Origin: Phycisphaeraceae bacterium D3-23
GTDB lineage: Bacteria; Planctomycetota; Phycisphaerae; Phycisphaerales; Phycisphaeraceae
DNA: 64,000 nucleotides
Direction: 5' to 3'
Assembly (NCBI GenBank): GCA_039555135.1
Contig: CP114179.1
Coordinates: 2,294,001-2,358,000, forward strand
Shown: positions 44,658 through 53,036 of the stretch, piece after piece
Layout: every line of letters begins with the position of its first letter
Numbering within the stretch: position 1 is the first letter of the stretch
Translations under genes and position numbers: made by a program
Notes under the pieces: generated by a model
Told to the model about the DNA's origin: nothing
What the model saw: the letters and a program-made list of their open reading frames with translations, nothing else
The model's database searches: none

Positions 44658-45194
44658 ATGACTACAGCGACAACCACGACGCATGAACCCAGCAACAACA
44701 GCGACACGCCAGCCCCGGCCGACGACCTCACCACCGATGACGGCACGGACAAGCTCGTCCCCGTGACCGAGGCGATCCGCTACCGCCGACGCGCGCAGCA
44801 GGCCGAGCAGCGTCTGGCCGACCTGGAGCGGGAGGTCGGCGAGCTGCGGTCGGCCTACGACGCGTCGCAGGAAACGATTACGGCGCTGGAGCGCCGCGAG
44901 CGCATCGATGCGCTACTTAACGAGGCCCACACCGTCGACCTCGAAGCCGCCCGCCTGCTGACCGAAGTCGCGGTGGCCGGCATGGACGAGCCCGACGTCG
45001 CTTCGGCCGTCACCGACCTGCGTCGGCACAAGCCCTACCTCTTCGAGTCGGGCGGCGTGGGGCTGCCGTCCGCGATGGGTCCGCGCGACCCCGACCAAGA
45101 CAACGACCCGGTGGTCGAAGCCGCAAGCCAGGCCCGCGTAACCGGCGACCGCCGCGACCTGCTGCGTTACCTGCGCCTGCGGAGAAGCAGTTAG
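44658..45194 (+). CDS. Scaffold-like protein of the particle cluster
   Basis: A 178-residue acidic protein. Thr/Asp-rich N-terminus, then a coiled coil at about 42-80 (EAIRYRRRAQQAEQRLADLEREVG) and a helical C-terminus ending in basic RDLLRYLRLRR. Position between portal and major capsid, size and coiled coil fit a phage scaffolding protein. AAGGA precedes ATG 44658. The call rests on position and shape, not on family similarity. Confidence 0.75.
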   Translation: MTTATTTTHEPSNNSDTPAPADDLTTDDGTDKLVPVTEAIRYRRRAQQAEQRLADLEREVGELRSAYDASQETITALERRERIDALLNEAHTVDLEAARLLTEVAVAGMDEPDVASAVTDLRRHKPYLFESGGVGLPSAMGPRDPDQDNDPVVEAASQARVTGDRRDLLRYLRLRRSS

Positions 45195-45277
45195 CCAATA
45201 GCTGTTAGCCAGAAGCATGACGGCAAGTCTGCCGCGGTCCCCAATCAATAATCATCCATTAGCAACCATCAATCAAG
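45190..45277. repeat. Heptamer-periodic repeats before the capsid gene
   Basis: GTTAGCC AATAGCT GTTAGCC AGAAGCA (45190-45217) and AATCAAT AATCATC CATTAGC AACCATC AATCAAG (45243-45277). The same CAATCAT type is found inside murF. Confidence 0.75.
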
Positions 45278-45285
45278 GAAACCCC

Positions 45286-46422
45286 ATGCCCTTCACCGGA
45301 AAAGCAACCTACACCGCCGGCAGCACCCTGCCCGAACTCGTTGAAGACGTCGGCGAGATCGTCGGCATCGTCAGCCCGTATGAAACGCCCCTCCTCGACC
45401 ACCTCGGCGACCCGCAACGCAGCGCGACCTCGACCGTCCATCAGTGGCTTGAAGACACACTGCTCCCCAACACCGACACGATCGACGACCAGTCGTTCTC
45501 TGACCCCGATGTCGATACCAGCTTCGACGTCGAAAACGGCGAACGCTTCCGCGCCGGCGACCAGGTCCAGGCCGACGGCTCGCGCGAGGTGATGTTCGTC
45601 ACCGGCGTATCGAGTAACACCGTCACTGTTGTGCGCGGCTACGGCGGTACGACGGCCGAGGACCTGGCCGACAACCAGACGCTTCGGATCCTCGGCAACG
45701 CCGCGCTCGAAGGCGACGACGCCCCGGCCGCGCGGTTCACCAACCGCGTGCGCAAGAGCAACACGACGCAGATCTTCACGGCAGGTGTCGAGGTCTCGGG
45801 CTCGCAGCTCGCCGCCCAGCAGCACGCCATCGCCGACGAGATGGACTACCAGAAGCAGGAGCGCCTGCGCGAGCTGATCCGCGACCTGGAGAACTGCGTC
45901 CTCAATGGGACCCAGCCCGCCGCCGATACGGAGGGGTCGGCCAGCGTCCGGCGGACGATGCGCGGCATCATCCCATCGATCGCGACCAACATCGACGATG
46001 CCGGCGCGGCCGACCTCACCGAGGACCTGCTCAACGAAGTGATGCGCGGCATCTGGGACCAGTCGGCCGGGTCGATCGACACGATCGTCGTCGGCGGGTT
46101 CCAGAAACGCGCGATCAACCAGTTCATCGCCTCGGCCCGCGGGTACGACGCGCGCAACACGCGTTTCCGCGACATGGTCAGCGTGTACGAAAGCGATTTC
46201 GGCGTCTGCCGGGTCGTGCTCAGCCGGTGGATGCCCAGCGATTCGGTTTTGCTGCTCGACAGCTCGCGCGTCGATGTGCTCCCGCTCGCCGGCCGCAGCT
46301 TCCACTTCAAGAAACTCGCCAGCACCGGCGACGCCGAATCGGGCCAGGTCATCGGCGAGTACACCACCGAGGTGCGCAACGAAAACGCGCACGGCCTGAT
46401 CCGGAACCTCTCGACGAGCTAA
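45286..46422 (+). CDS. Major capsid protein, SU10/DUF5309 type
   Basis: A 378-residue HK97-fold-type major capsid. The N-terminus (FTGKATYTAGSTLPELVEDV and GIVSPYETPLLDHLG) and the SATSTVHQWLEDTLLPNTD stretch are hallmarks of the SU10/DUF5309 group. VVRGYGGTTAEDL and the spine helix YQKQERLRELIRDLENCVLNG follow. Many copies would form the shell. ATG 45286 is preceded by AAGG. No protease gene or N-terminal delta domain is seen, so scaffold removal must work otherwise. Confidence 0.9.
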   Translation: MPFTGKATYTAGSTLPELVEDVGEIVGIVSPYETPLLDHLGDPQRSATSTVHQWLEDTLLPNTDTIDDQSFSDPDVDTSFDVENGERFRAGDQVQADGSREVMFVTGVSSNTVTVVRGYGGTTAEDLADNQTLRILGNAALEGDDAPAARFTNRVRKSNTTQIFTAGVEVSGSQLAAQQHAIADEMDYQKQERLRELIRDLENCVLNGTQPAADTEGSASVRRTMRGIIPSIATNIDDAGAADLTEDLLNEVMRGIWDQSAGSIDTIVVGGFQKRAINQFIASARGYDARNTRFRDMVSVYESDFGVCRVVLSRWMPSDSVLLLDSSRVDVLPLAGRSFHFKKLASTGDAESGQVIGEYTTEVRNENAHGLIRNLSTS

Positions 46423-46445
46423 CGATCGCCTCCTTTCCCCCGCGG

Positions 46446-46475
46446 CCCGGCGGCGCAACGCCGCCGCCGGGTCGT
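46446..46475 (+). terminator. Possible terminator after the major capsid gene
   Basis: A GC-rich hairpin, CGGCGGCG-CAA-CGCCGCCG with further CCCGG/CCGGG pairs outside, is followed by a short TTT. It could reduce read-through so that capsid is made in excess. Confidence 0.55.
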
Positions 46476-46482
46476 TTCTGCG

Positions 46483-46585
46483 AGTGGTTAGGCCCTAGGG
46501 CCTAGGGCCTAGTCGGAACCACAGACACAACCAGCTTTCGTTTTTTGCCTTCTTCCTAGGCCCTAGGCCCCAACCCCTAGCCACT
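46483..46585. repeat. Heptamer-repeat inverted pair (CCTAGGG units)
   Basis: Arms 46483-46512 and 46555-46585 carry CCTAGGG-type heptads in opposite orientation with shared ends AGTGG(T/C)TAGG. It lies between the capsid and the next gene. Confidence 0.85.
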
Positions 46586-46588
46586 ACC

Positions 46589-47227
46589 ATGAACTTCTCC
46601 ACCGACCGCGACCTTCTTGCTTACGAGCCGACACTCTTTAACGATGTCCCCTTCGTCGCGCAGCAGCGCGTTAGCGTTGCGGACGCCGATGTGACGGGCA
46701 CGACTGTGTTCTCGATCACCGCCGATTTCGTCGCGGCGCAGATCGGGCCGGGCTCGGTGGTGCTGATCGACCGTCGGCCGTTCGAGGTCGTGACGCGCAT
46801 CGACGAAGCGACCCTCACCGTTTCGCTCCCGCGCACAGTGACGAGCGACCCGCCCATCCCCGGAGGCGACGGCACGGCCCTCTCCCTCATCGCCCGCACC
46901 TTCGCGCCCCAGGCGGCGCTCGTCCGCGAGGCGCTCCTGCGCATGCTCGGCATCGACGCGAGCGACCCCGACAGCACGCTCGACGAAGAGTCCGTCGTCT
47001 CGCTGGGCGCGATGGCCCGGCTCGAAGCGCAGGGCACCCTCGAACGCGTTTACAGCAGCGCCGCCGCGCTCACCGGCAACAACGAGCACCACCTGCTCAA
47101 GGCCGGCGAATACCGCAAACGCTTCCTCCGCAGCGCCGCGCAGTCGGCGATCCAGATCGATACCAACGCCGACGGCCTCCCGGATGAGAAACGTTACCTC
47201 GGCCTGATGCGCATGACACGCGGATAA
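46589..47227 (+). CDS. Particle-cluster protein, connector-like
   Basis: A 212-residue protein. The first 90 residues are beta-rich (TVFSITADFVAAQIGPGSVVLIDRRP; VVTRIDEATLTVSLPRTV), the second half helical (LVREALLRMLGIDASD; AMARLEAQGTLERVY) with a DTNADGLPDEKR loop near the end. Position after the capsid suggests a head-completion or adaptor role. No specific family was recognised. Confidence 0.7.
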   Translation: MNFSTDRDLLAYEPTLFNDVPFVAQQRVSVADADVTGTTVFSITADFVAAQIGPGSVVLIDRRPFEVVTRIDEATLTVSLPRTVTSDPPIPGGDGTALSLIARTFAPQAALVREALLRMLGIDASDPDSTLDEESVVSLGAMARLEAQGTLERVYSSAAALTGNNEHHLLKAGEYRKRFLRSAAQSAIQIDTNADGLPDEKRYLGLMRMTRG

Positions 47228-47231
47228 ACCG

Positions 47232-47329
47232 TGGGGCAGACATTCCTGTCTGCCATCGGCCGAAGGCCGGTTCATGCCCAACCCAGATTCCCGGCTACGC
47301 CGGGATGGCAGACAGGAATGTCTGCCCCA
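47232..47329. repeat. REP-like inverted repeat (GGGCAGACA family)
   Basis: Arms 47232-47256 and 47305-47329 are a perfect 25-base inverted repeat around inner short hairpins. It lies between two particle genes. Confidence 0.9.
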
Positions 47330-47366
47330 TGTCTCGACATTCAAACCACTCTTTACACACGACCCC

Positions 47367-47735
47367 ATGACCACCTTCAACACCCACCCCCTCTTCGCCT
47401 CCGGCCCATCGCGCACCTCGCCCGGCCCAACCGAGCTGCGCACCGCCAAACAAGACGCCCCCGCCGGCGTCGGCGCCGCCCTGCTCAGCCAGGGCACCCA
47501 CGCCCGCACGATCACCCAGCGTGGCCAGCTCCACGCCGACAACGTCGCCGAGCTCTACGAACTGATGGACGCCATCGAAGACATGGTCGATGGCCGCCCC
47601 TACACCCTCATCGACGAGCACGGCCGCGCCCACCCCGACTGCGTCATGACCCGCTTCGCCCCCGGCACGGTGACGCGCCGCGGGACGCGCGTCATGGTCG
47701 ACTACGAAATCCATTACACCCAGGTGCTGCCTTGA
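47367..47735 (+). CDS. Particle-cluster protein, tail-completion-like
   Basis: A 122-residue protein with a helix (GQLHADNVAELYELMDAIED) followed by beta strands (GRPYTLIDEHGR; HPDCVMTRFAPGTV; MVDYEIHYTQVLP). The pattern YTLIDEHGR...Y resembles small tail or tail-tip proteins, but the family is not certain. ATG 47367; its stop overlaps the next start (TGATG). Confidence 0.65.
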   Translation: MTTFNTHPLFASGPSRTSPGPTELRTAKQDAPAGVGAALLSQGTHARTITQRGQLHADNVAELYELMDAIEDMVDGRPYTLIDEHGRAHPDCVMTRFAPGTVTRRGTRVMVDYEIHYTQVLP

Positions 47736-48436
47736 TGCAATCTGCCCATGCCAACCTGTTCAGGCGCATCCTCGTCAGGCAGGTCGATACAAATGATTCG
47801 CTTCACGGCGCACTAACCCACCTCTGGTGGTCTGCGCCAAACCAGGGCGACCTTGTCGTGCAGGTCTACGCCAATGGTCAGCTGCACGCGGTGACGATCG
47901 ATCCGGCGCAGCGCGAACTGTGGCTGGTGTTCCCGCCCGGCCGGCCGATGCGTCTCGCCTTGTGCGCTGTGGATCGCGCGGAAGCGTGGGTCCCGCAAGA
48001 CCTAGATGCTGAGTCGTCGCCGCGCGACACGGTATCGGCCATCGTGCTGCGTGACCCCGCAGTACCGATCGGTGCGCGTGTGGGGATATCCACCGACGGC
48101 CAGTCGGCCGAACAAGCGCCGCTGTTTAGGGGCGACAGTACACGGATCGGGTTTGGCTCGGTGTTCGGCTATGGCGGATTTGGTATCGACGCCGCGACGG
48201 GGCCGGGCCTGGGGCTTGGGGAGCTAGGGTTTGGCCCGCTGGGTTCCGACGGCTCGGCCTGGCGCTGGCGGCGCGACGACCTCCCGGTAGGGGCGCACGC
48301 ACTCGTGTTGTCACTTACCGATGCCGACGACCAGCCGATCGCTGATCCGGCGCAGATTGACATCGAGATCGATCGTCTCCCCCCGCCGCCGATACAGCTT
48401 GCGGTGGATGACAACCTCACACTTTCCTGGTCATGA
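47735..48436 (+). CDS. Particle-cluster protein, unknown
   Basis: A 233-residue beta-rich protein, ATG overlapping the stop of the previous gene. Strands such as GDLVVQVYANGQLHAVTID and DPAQRELWLVFPPG, a Gly-rich centre (GFGSVFGYGGFGID) and a C-terminal Ig-like strand set. Probably a structural part of the tail or fibre. No family recognised. Confidence 0.7.
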   Translation: MQSAHANLFRRILVRQVDTNDSLHGALTHLWWSAPNQGDLVVQVYANGQLHAVTIDPAQRELWLVFPPGRPMRLALCAVDRAEAWVPQDLDAESSPRDTVSAIVLRDPAVPIGARVGISTDGQSAEQAPLFRGDSTRIGFGSVFGYGGFGIDAATGPGLGLGELGFGPLGSDGSAWRWRRDDLPVGAHALVLSLTDADDQPIADPAQIDIEIDRLPPPPIQLAVDDNLTLSWS

Positions 48437-48463
48437 CCCCTTCTTTTTAGCGAGTTCCTTCCG

Positions 48464-49636
48464 ATGCCCGAGACCTTTCCTGATGACACGACCCTGCTGG
48501 CCCAGAGCGAGGATGCCGCGACCGGCGTGCCCTACATCGCGACGGGAGCGTCTCCGTACTTTCTTGAGTTCCGGCGAATGTTGCATCGGTTGCTGCGTGC
48601 GGGGGAGCGCGCAAACGACTTGAGGGTGTATCACGCGGGCGGCCGGATGGTCGGGGTGCGCGGCGGGCGTTGTTTTGTCGGCGAGCAGGCGCGCGTGGTC
48701 GCGGCGCAGGAGCCGATCGAGCTTGACGCTATGGACACGACGCACCTCTTTATCGATGCAGCCGGGACGGTGCAGGTCGGTACGGCCGGGCTCCCGGCTG
48801 ACCGCGCGACCTTCATCCCGCTTGCGGTTGCGACGACTGACGCCAATACAGTCGTGTCGCTGACCGACCTGCGCGGCGAGGCGATGCTGCAAGCGCAGAC
48901 CGCAGCGCTCGCGGGCATCTCCGCGACTTCCGAGGAGATTAACCGTGCGCTCGATGGTGCGGGATCGACCGTCACCGCCTCGAACCTGGACGTGCTAACC
49001 GCCGGATCGCAGAGCTCGGCTAACGCGCAGCACCGCCACACCGACACGAGCCAGACGGTGGACGGCGAGTCGGCTGTCCAGATCACCAACCTCAGCTCCG
49101 ACCCGGCCGCGACGGTGTCGCTCGACTTCTCGCTACCCAACCTGCTCCCCGACGCGACACATCTGGTGGTCGATACGTCGAGCGGTACGCTGCGGCAGCG
49201 GCACATGAACGTGACTCGCAGTTTGGTCGGCAGCGCGACCGTGCAGCATGTCGTTGACGGGGTGCTGTCGGTCGGCGTTACCACCGAGTTGGCGGGGGTT
49301 GTGCCGATCACGGGCACCGTCAGCTCGGTTGTTCTGTCGTGTAGGGTGAACACCGAGTCGAGCGTCTTAGCCGACGGCGTGAGCGCTCGTGTCATGGTCA
49401 ATGGGAGCGCCCTCACGACGTCCGATCCCGAGTTGACCTCGGCCGACGGTGCAGGCTTTGCGAGCACCGACCAGGGCTCGGGGACGGCTGGCGTCATCGA
49501 TGCCGGCGGCGTCGCGGACGTCTCACGCGGCGATGTGGTCACGGTGCAGTGGACCTACTCACCGACCGGCACGATTACACAAGCACCGACCGATGTGGCC
49601 GTGTTGGTCGTGATTCGCGCGGCGCTGCCTGAGTAA
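48464..49636 (+). CDS. Tail-fibre-like protein
   Basis: A 390-residue protein. The N-terminal 130 residues (FLEFRRMLHRLLRAGERANDLRV; TTHLFIDAAGTVQVGT; FIPLAVATTDANTVVSLTDLR) share their layout with the whole of the next protein (49672), so this is a common particle-attachment module. Coil and trimer-like region around 140-200 (Ala/Ser/Thr-rich), then a beta-sandwich domain with a Gly/Asp-rich loop. Best read as a tail fibre or spike. Function not proven. Confidence 0.72.
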   Translation: MPETFPDDTTLLAQSEDAATGVPYIATGASPYFLEFRRMLHRLLRAGERANDLRVYHAGGRMVGVRGGRCFVGEQARVVAAQEPIELDAMDTTHLFIDAAGTVQVGTAGLPADRATFIPLAVATTDANTVVSLTDLRGEAMLQAQTAALAGISATSEEINRALDGAGSTVTASNLDVLTAGSQSSANAQHRHTDTSQTVDGESAVQITNLSSDPAATVSLDFSLPNLLPDATHLVVDTSSGTLRQRHMNVTRSLVGSATVQHVVDGVLSVGVTTELAGVVPITGTVSSVVLSCRVNTESSVLADGVSARVMVNGSALTTSDPELTSADGAGFASTDQGSGTAGVIDAGGVADVSRGDVVTVQWTYSPTGTITQAPTDVAVLVVIRAALPE

Positions 49637-49671
49637 CTCGTTTTTCGAAAAACACCAAGCAAGGAACCAGG

Positions 49672-50124
49672 ATGACACCACGCGATCTCACCCCCGAACA
49701 AGTCCAGCAGCTGATCAATACCCACGATCCAGCCACGGGACTGCTCTACCCGCCAGCCGGGCTGCAGCCCTATCACGACTGGCTGATTCAGACGCTGCAT
49801 CGCCTGGCGTCGAATAGCGCGGCGGACCTGCGCGTCAGTCTGAGCGCATCGGCCCAGACAGACTGCATCGTTGCGCCGGGTCGGGCGTCGCTTGATGGTA
49901 CGGAGATCGCGTATCCCGGCGGCACGCTCGCGCTAGGGGCTTACAACAACGATACCGCGCTTGTTTGGCTCGAAGAGGACGGCGGTGTCGCGTCGGTCGG
50001 CGTGACGGACACCGCGTCGGCTTGGCCGACGGGTGTCCACCTCAAGCTCGCGGAAGTCACCCTCGTCAGTGGCGTGATCACCGGCGTCCTCGACCGGCGT
50101 TTCGAAACGATTTTCAAGGTCTGA
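49672..50124 (+). CDS. Fibre attachment-type protein (paralogue of previous N-terminus)
   Basis: A 150-residue protein with DPATGLLYPPAGLQPYHDWLIQTLHRLA and a beta-rich second half (DTALVWLEEDGGVASVGV; HLKLAEVTLVSGVITGV). It parallels the N-terminal module of the protein at 48464 in length and order of elements, without the distal domain. AAGGAACC precedes ATG 49672. Confidence 0.72.
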   Translation: MTPRDLTPEQVQQLINTHDPATGLLYPPAGLQPYHDWLIQTLHRLASNSAADLRVSLSASAQTDCIVAPGRASLDGTEIAYPGGTLALGAYNNDTALVWLEEDGGVASVGVTDTASAWPTGVHLKLAEVTLVSGVITGVLDRRFETIFKV

Positions 50125-50175
50125 TGGGCGCTACGTCTAAGTCGCAGCGTTTCAATCCATGTGGACGAATCGGAC

Positions 50176-50910
50176 ATGATCTACAAACACACAGACTTTC
50201 AGGTGCCTGGTTTCGGCGAGTTCACGCATGAGCCGCGCGAAGCCCTTGGCTATCGCGATGCGCTGTTGTCGCTGTCGCCCGAGGCGTATTGGCCGCTCGG
50301 GGAGGACAGCGGGACGCAGCTCGCCGACTTGGCGGGGAGCCATATCCTTGCGCTCAGCGGTGAGTACACGCTGAGCCGTCCGGCCGCATCCCTCTCGGCC
50401 GATGACGGTGCGCTTCAGTTACTCAATGGCAAGGCGGCGGCGGCGGGTGCGGTCTTGCCGACGGCGCTTAATGCTGGGTTTTCAGTGGTGTTTTGGGTCC
50501 GCCGCCTGGTCCCTAACACGGCCGGTCGGTTTTTGAGCCAGTACGACGACGGTGTGCCGGGCAGGACCTCCATCACGCTGCGCGGCGACGGCCGGCTACG
50601 ACTATCTGTCACCGGCGACCCCGTGTTCCATTCCACGGCCGCGCCGGTCGATAGCTGGACCCACGCCGTACTAACGCGCGATGATTCCGGCAACGCCACT
50701 TGGTATGTCAACGGCGTGGCCGACACCACGATCTCGGGGCAAAACCGCGCGATCGCGGATGTCCCGTTCATCCTCGGGCTTCACGTCGAGTCCGCGATTG
50801 ATGTCGAGCTTGACGAGGTCGCGGTCTTTCATGCTGCGCTGTCGCCGGCACAGATCACATGGCTCTACCGCGTCGGGGCCGACCAACCCGTTCCTGCTCT
50901 GGGAGTTTGA
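50176..50910 (+). CDS. LamG/concanavalin-like domain protein
   Basis: A 244-residue protein. Residues about 30-230 are a laminin-G-like beta-sandwich: SPEAYWPLGEDSGTQLADLAG, FSVVFWVRRL, RTSITLRGDGRLRLSV, SWTHAVLTRDDSGNATWYVNG, and VELDEVAVFHAALSPAQITWLY at the end are the typical steps. Such domains bind glycans and are common in fibres. ATG 50176 or GTG 50161 could be the start. The stop overlaps the next start (TGATG). Confidence 0.88.
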   Translation: MIYKHTDFQVPGFGEFTHEPREALGYRDALLSLSPEAYWPLGEDSGTQLADLAGSHILALSGEYTLSRPAASLSADDGALQLLNGKAAAAGAVLPTALNAGFSVVFWVRRLVPNTAGRFLSQYDDGVPGRTSITLRGDGRLRLSVTGDPVFHSTAAPVDSWTHAVLTRDDSGNATWYVNGVADTTISGQNRAIADVPFILGLHVESAIDVELDEVAVFHAALSPAQITWLYRVGADQPVPALGV

Positions 50911-53036
50911 TGATGCCGACGACGCTTGAACAAACGATACTGGCGGGCTTCCCGGACGACGGCCCCGGCGCAGTCGGGCTGCGCGCCACGATGACGGTGG
51001 GGACCGGCGGGAGCTACCTTTCGCACACACTGGGCGCGACGCCGACGGTTCTGCATGTCCGGTTGCTCCTGGCACCGGGCAGCGCTGCTGGCGGATCGGC
51101 ACATGTTGCGGGCGGCTGGTCGGCAAGCGGCGCGGTGCGCTGGTCGATCGTGTGGGATGCAGACGCGCGGCAGCTATCGCTCAACGTGCCGGGCTCAACG
51201 CCGCTGTCGGCAATGCTCCCGCCCGTGATCGGCTGGCACGCGGTCGAGGTCGCGCTCGATTCGGCTGGCGGGTCGGCTTCACTGCGTCTCAACGGGCTGC
51301 CCGTGGGCTCGATCAGCGGGGCAGCGATTGGTGGGACCGATGTTGCCTGGCTCGGTGTGCAGGCGAAGTCCAATGCGCTGGCCGGGACGCTCGACCTGGA
51401 CGGCTGGGTCATTGCGGACGCGCCGATCGGCCTGCGGCTCATCGAGGCGACGCATCCCCACGCGGGCGACCCGGCCCGCTGGCTGGTGGTCTACAACGCG
51501 GATCACGCCGACGGCGCAGCATGGGCCGACTACTACCGCAACGCGCGCGACGTGCCGTATGCGAACCTCTGCGGGCTATCGCTCCCGCTGGACGAGACGA
51601 TCACGTCGGCCCAGTACGACGCGCTGCGCGACGCGGTCTTGGCGTATCTGTCGGACAATGGTTTGGCGACGCAGGTGGTCGGGGTGCTGCTGGGGCTGGG
51701 CGTGCCGGGCTACGTTGACGCTTCGGGGCTGGGGCAGGTGACGGCGGTGTCGTCACTGCTGCACGGGGATGCGTCGGGGGACGGGATGCATGTCAATGCG
51801 TTGCACCGTGATCCGCCGATCGATCGGCCGAGCGCGGGTGCGCTGGCGGGGCTGAGGTTCACGGGCCGGATCGATGGGGCAGATTTTGCCGAGGCGGTCG
51901 CGTTGGTGGACCGCGCGACGGCCTTGATGGCCTCCCCGCCACGCGCGGAGGACGGCGCGACGGTCTGGCTTGATCCGGTGACCGAGGATGAGAACGTGAA
52001 CCCGTTGTTCGGCGCCCCGATGTCGGCGTGGGCCACGGGGCCCGGGCCGGCGACGCTCCGGCTGCCGGTTGAGTTGACGCTGGATGGTCAACACGATGCC
52101 GTTCACGATGACTTCGTGTTCTGGGGCTGGGGCCAGGCGTCGGTGCCGACCGGATTCTTTGCGCAGCCGCGGGGTCGGCGCGGTGTCTGTGTGCAGCTCG
52201 AGAGCACGAGCCCGGAGGCGAAGGACCAGCGATCGCCGGGCGCGACGCACTGGCTTCGCCAGGCGGTGGATGCGGGTTATGCCGCGGCGTCGGCGTCGAG
52301 CCGGGTGTATACCCTGAGTGCGCTGCCGCAGCCTGGCGTCTTCTTTGAAGCGCTGCGTTTGGGTTGGACACTCGCAGAGGCGTGGATGGTGTGTCAGCCG
52401 TTCGTGCGCAGCGGGATGCAGATGCTGGGCGACCCGCTGCTGGTGTTTGACCTGCCGCGTTCGGGGTTTGATATCTACGGCCCGGCGGAGGCGCTTGAGC
52501 AGATTGATATCACGACGCCGACCTTGCGCCTCCCGGACACTGCGGCGTCGGTTGTGTTGTCTGATGCGTTGGCACCGCCGGATGATTCGCCCGCGCTGTA
52601 TCTCGTTCGGCGAGTGGATGGCGCGGGGCGTAACGACGGCGGGTCTTCAGCCGTGCGGGTCCAGGTGGTGGGCAATCAGGTGTTGACGCCGCCTGCGCTG
52701 CCGGCCTGGCCTGATGTTGCGGGTTGGCCGGCGCGTGTGATTAGGGGGGAGGCCCGGGTGGTAGCGGTGTGGGCGAGTGCGCTTCAGCTTCGCGGGGTCA
52801 CACGGGTTGAGGCTGAGGCGGATACGCCGAGCGGCGTGCAAGGGGTGTGGGACGGCGAGCCAACACCGGGCGTACGAAGCATCTCCGCACGGTTCGATGT
52901 ACCCGACGATGCCTCGCGTGTGCGATGGCGTGTGCATCACGCGGATGGGGCGCAGGGTGTTTCGCCTTGGTCCGCCGCGTTGATTGATTCGCCGACGTCG
53001 GTAGCGAGTTTTCCTGAATACGAGGTGCAACCATGA
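50910..53036 (+). CDS. Large LamG-like / TIGR03790-like protein
   Basis: A 708-residue protein. The first 180 residues are LamG-like again (WHAVEVALDSAGGSASLRLNG). At about 190-300 WLVVYNADHADGAAWADYY, RNARDVPYANLCGLSLP, DALRDAVLAYL and VGVLLGLGVPGYVD match the pattern of the TIGR03790 family, known mostly from planctomycetes and myxobacteria and without a defined role. The C-terminus has Fn3/Ig-type repeats. A TIGR03790-like domain inside a particle cluster is unusual. Two ATGs (50910, 50913) are possible. Confidence 0.75.
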   Translation: MMPTTLEQTILAGFPDDGPGAVGLRATMTVGTGGSYLSHTLGATPTVLHVRLLLAPGSAAGGSAHVAGGWSASGAVRWSIVWDADARQLSLNVPGSTPLSAMLPPVIGWHAVEVALDSAGGSASLRLNGLPVGSISGAAIGGTDVAWLGVQAKSNALAGTLDLDGWVIADAPIGLRLIEATHPHAGDPARWLVVYNADHADGAAWADYYRNARDVPYANLCGLSLPLDETITSAQYDALRDAVLAYLSDNGLATQVVGVLLGLGVPGYVDASGLGQVTAVSSLLHGDASGDGMHVNALHRDPPIDRPSAGALAGLRFTGRIDGADFAEAVALVDRATALMASPPRAEDGATVWLDPVTEDENVNPLFGAPMSAWATGPGPATLRLPVELTLDGQHDAVHDDFVFWGWGQASVPTGFFAQPRGRRGVCVQLESTSPEAKDQRSPGATHWLRQAVDAGYAAASASSRVYTLSALPQPGVFFEALRLGWTLAEAWMVCQPFVRSGMQMLGDPLLVFDLPRSGFDIYGPAEALEQIDITTPTLRLPDTAASVVLSDALAPPDDSPALYLVRRVDGAGRNDGGSSAVRVQVVGNQVLTPPALPAWPDVAGWPARVIRGEARVVAVWASALQLRGVTRVEAEADTPSGVQGVWDGEPTPGVRSISARFDVPDDASRVRWRVHHADGAQGVSPWSAALIDSPTSVASFPEYEVQP

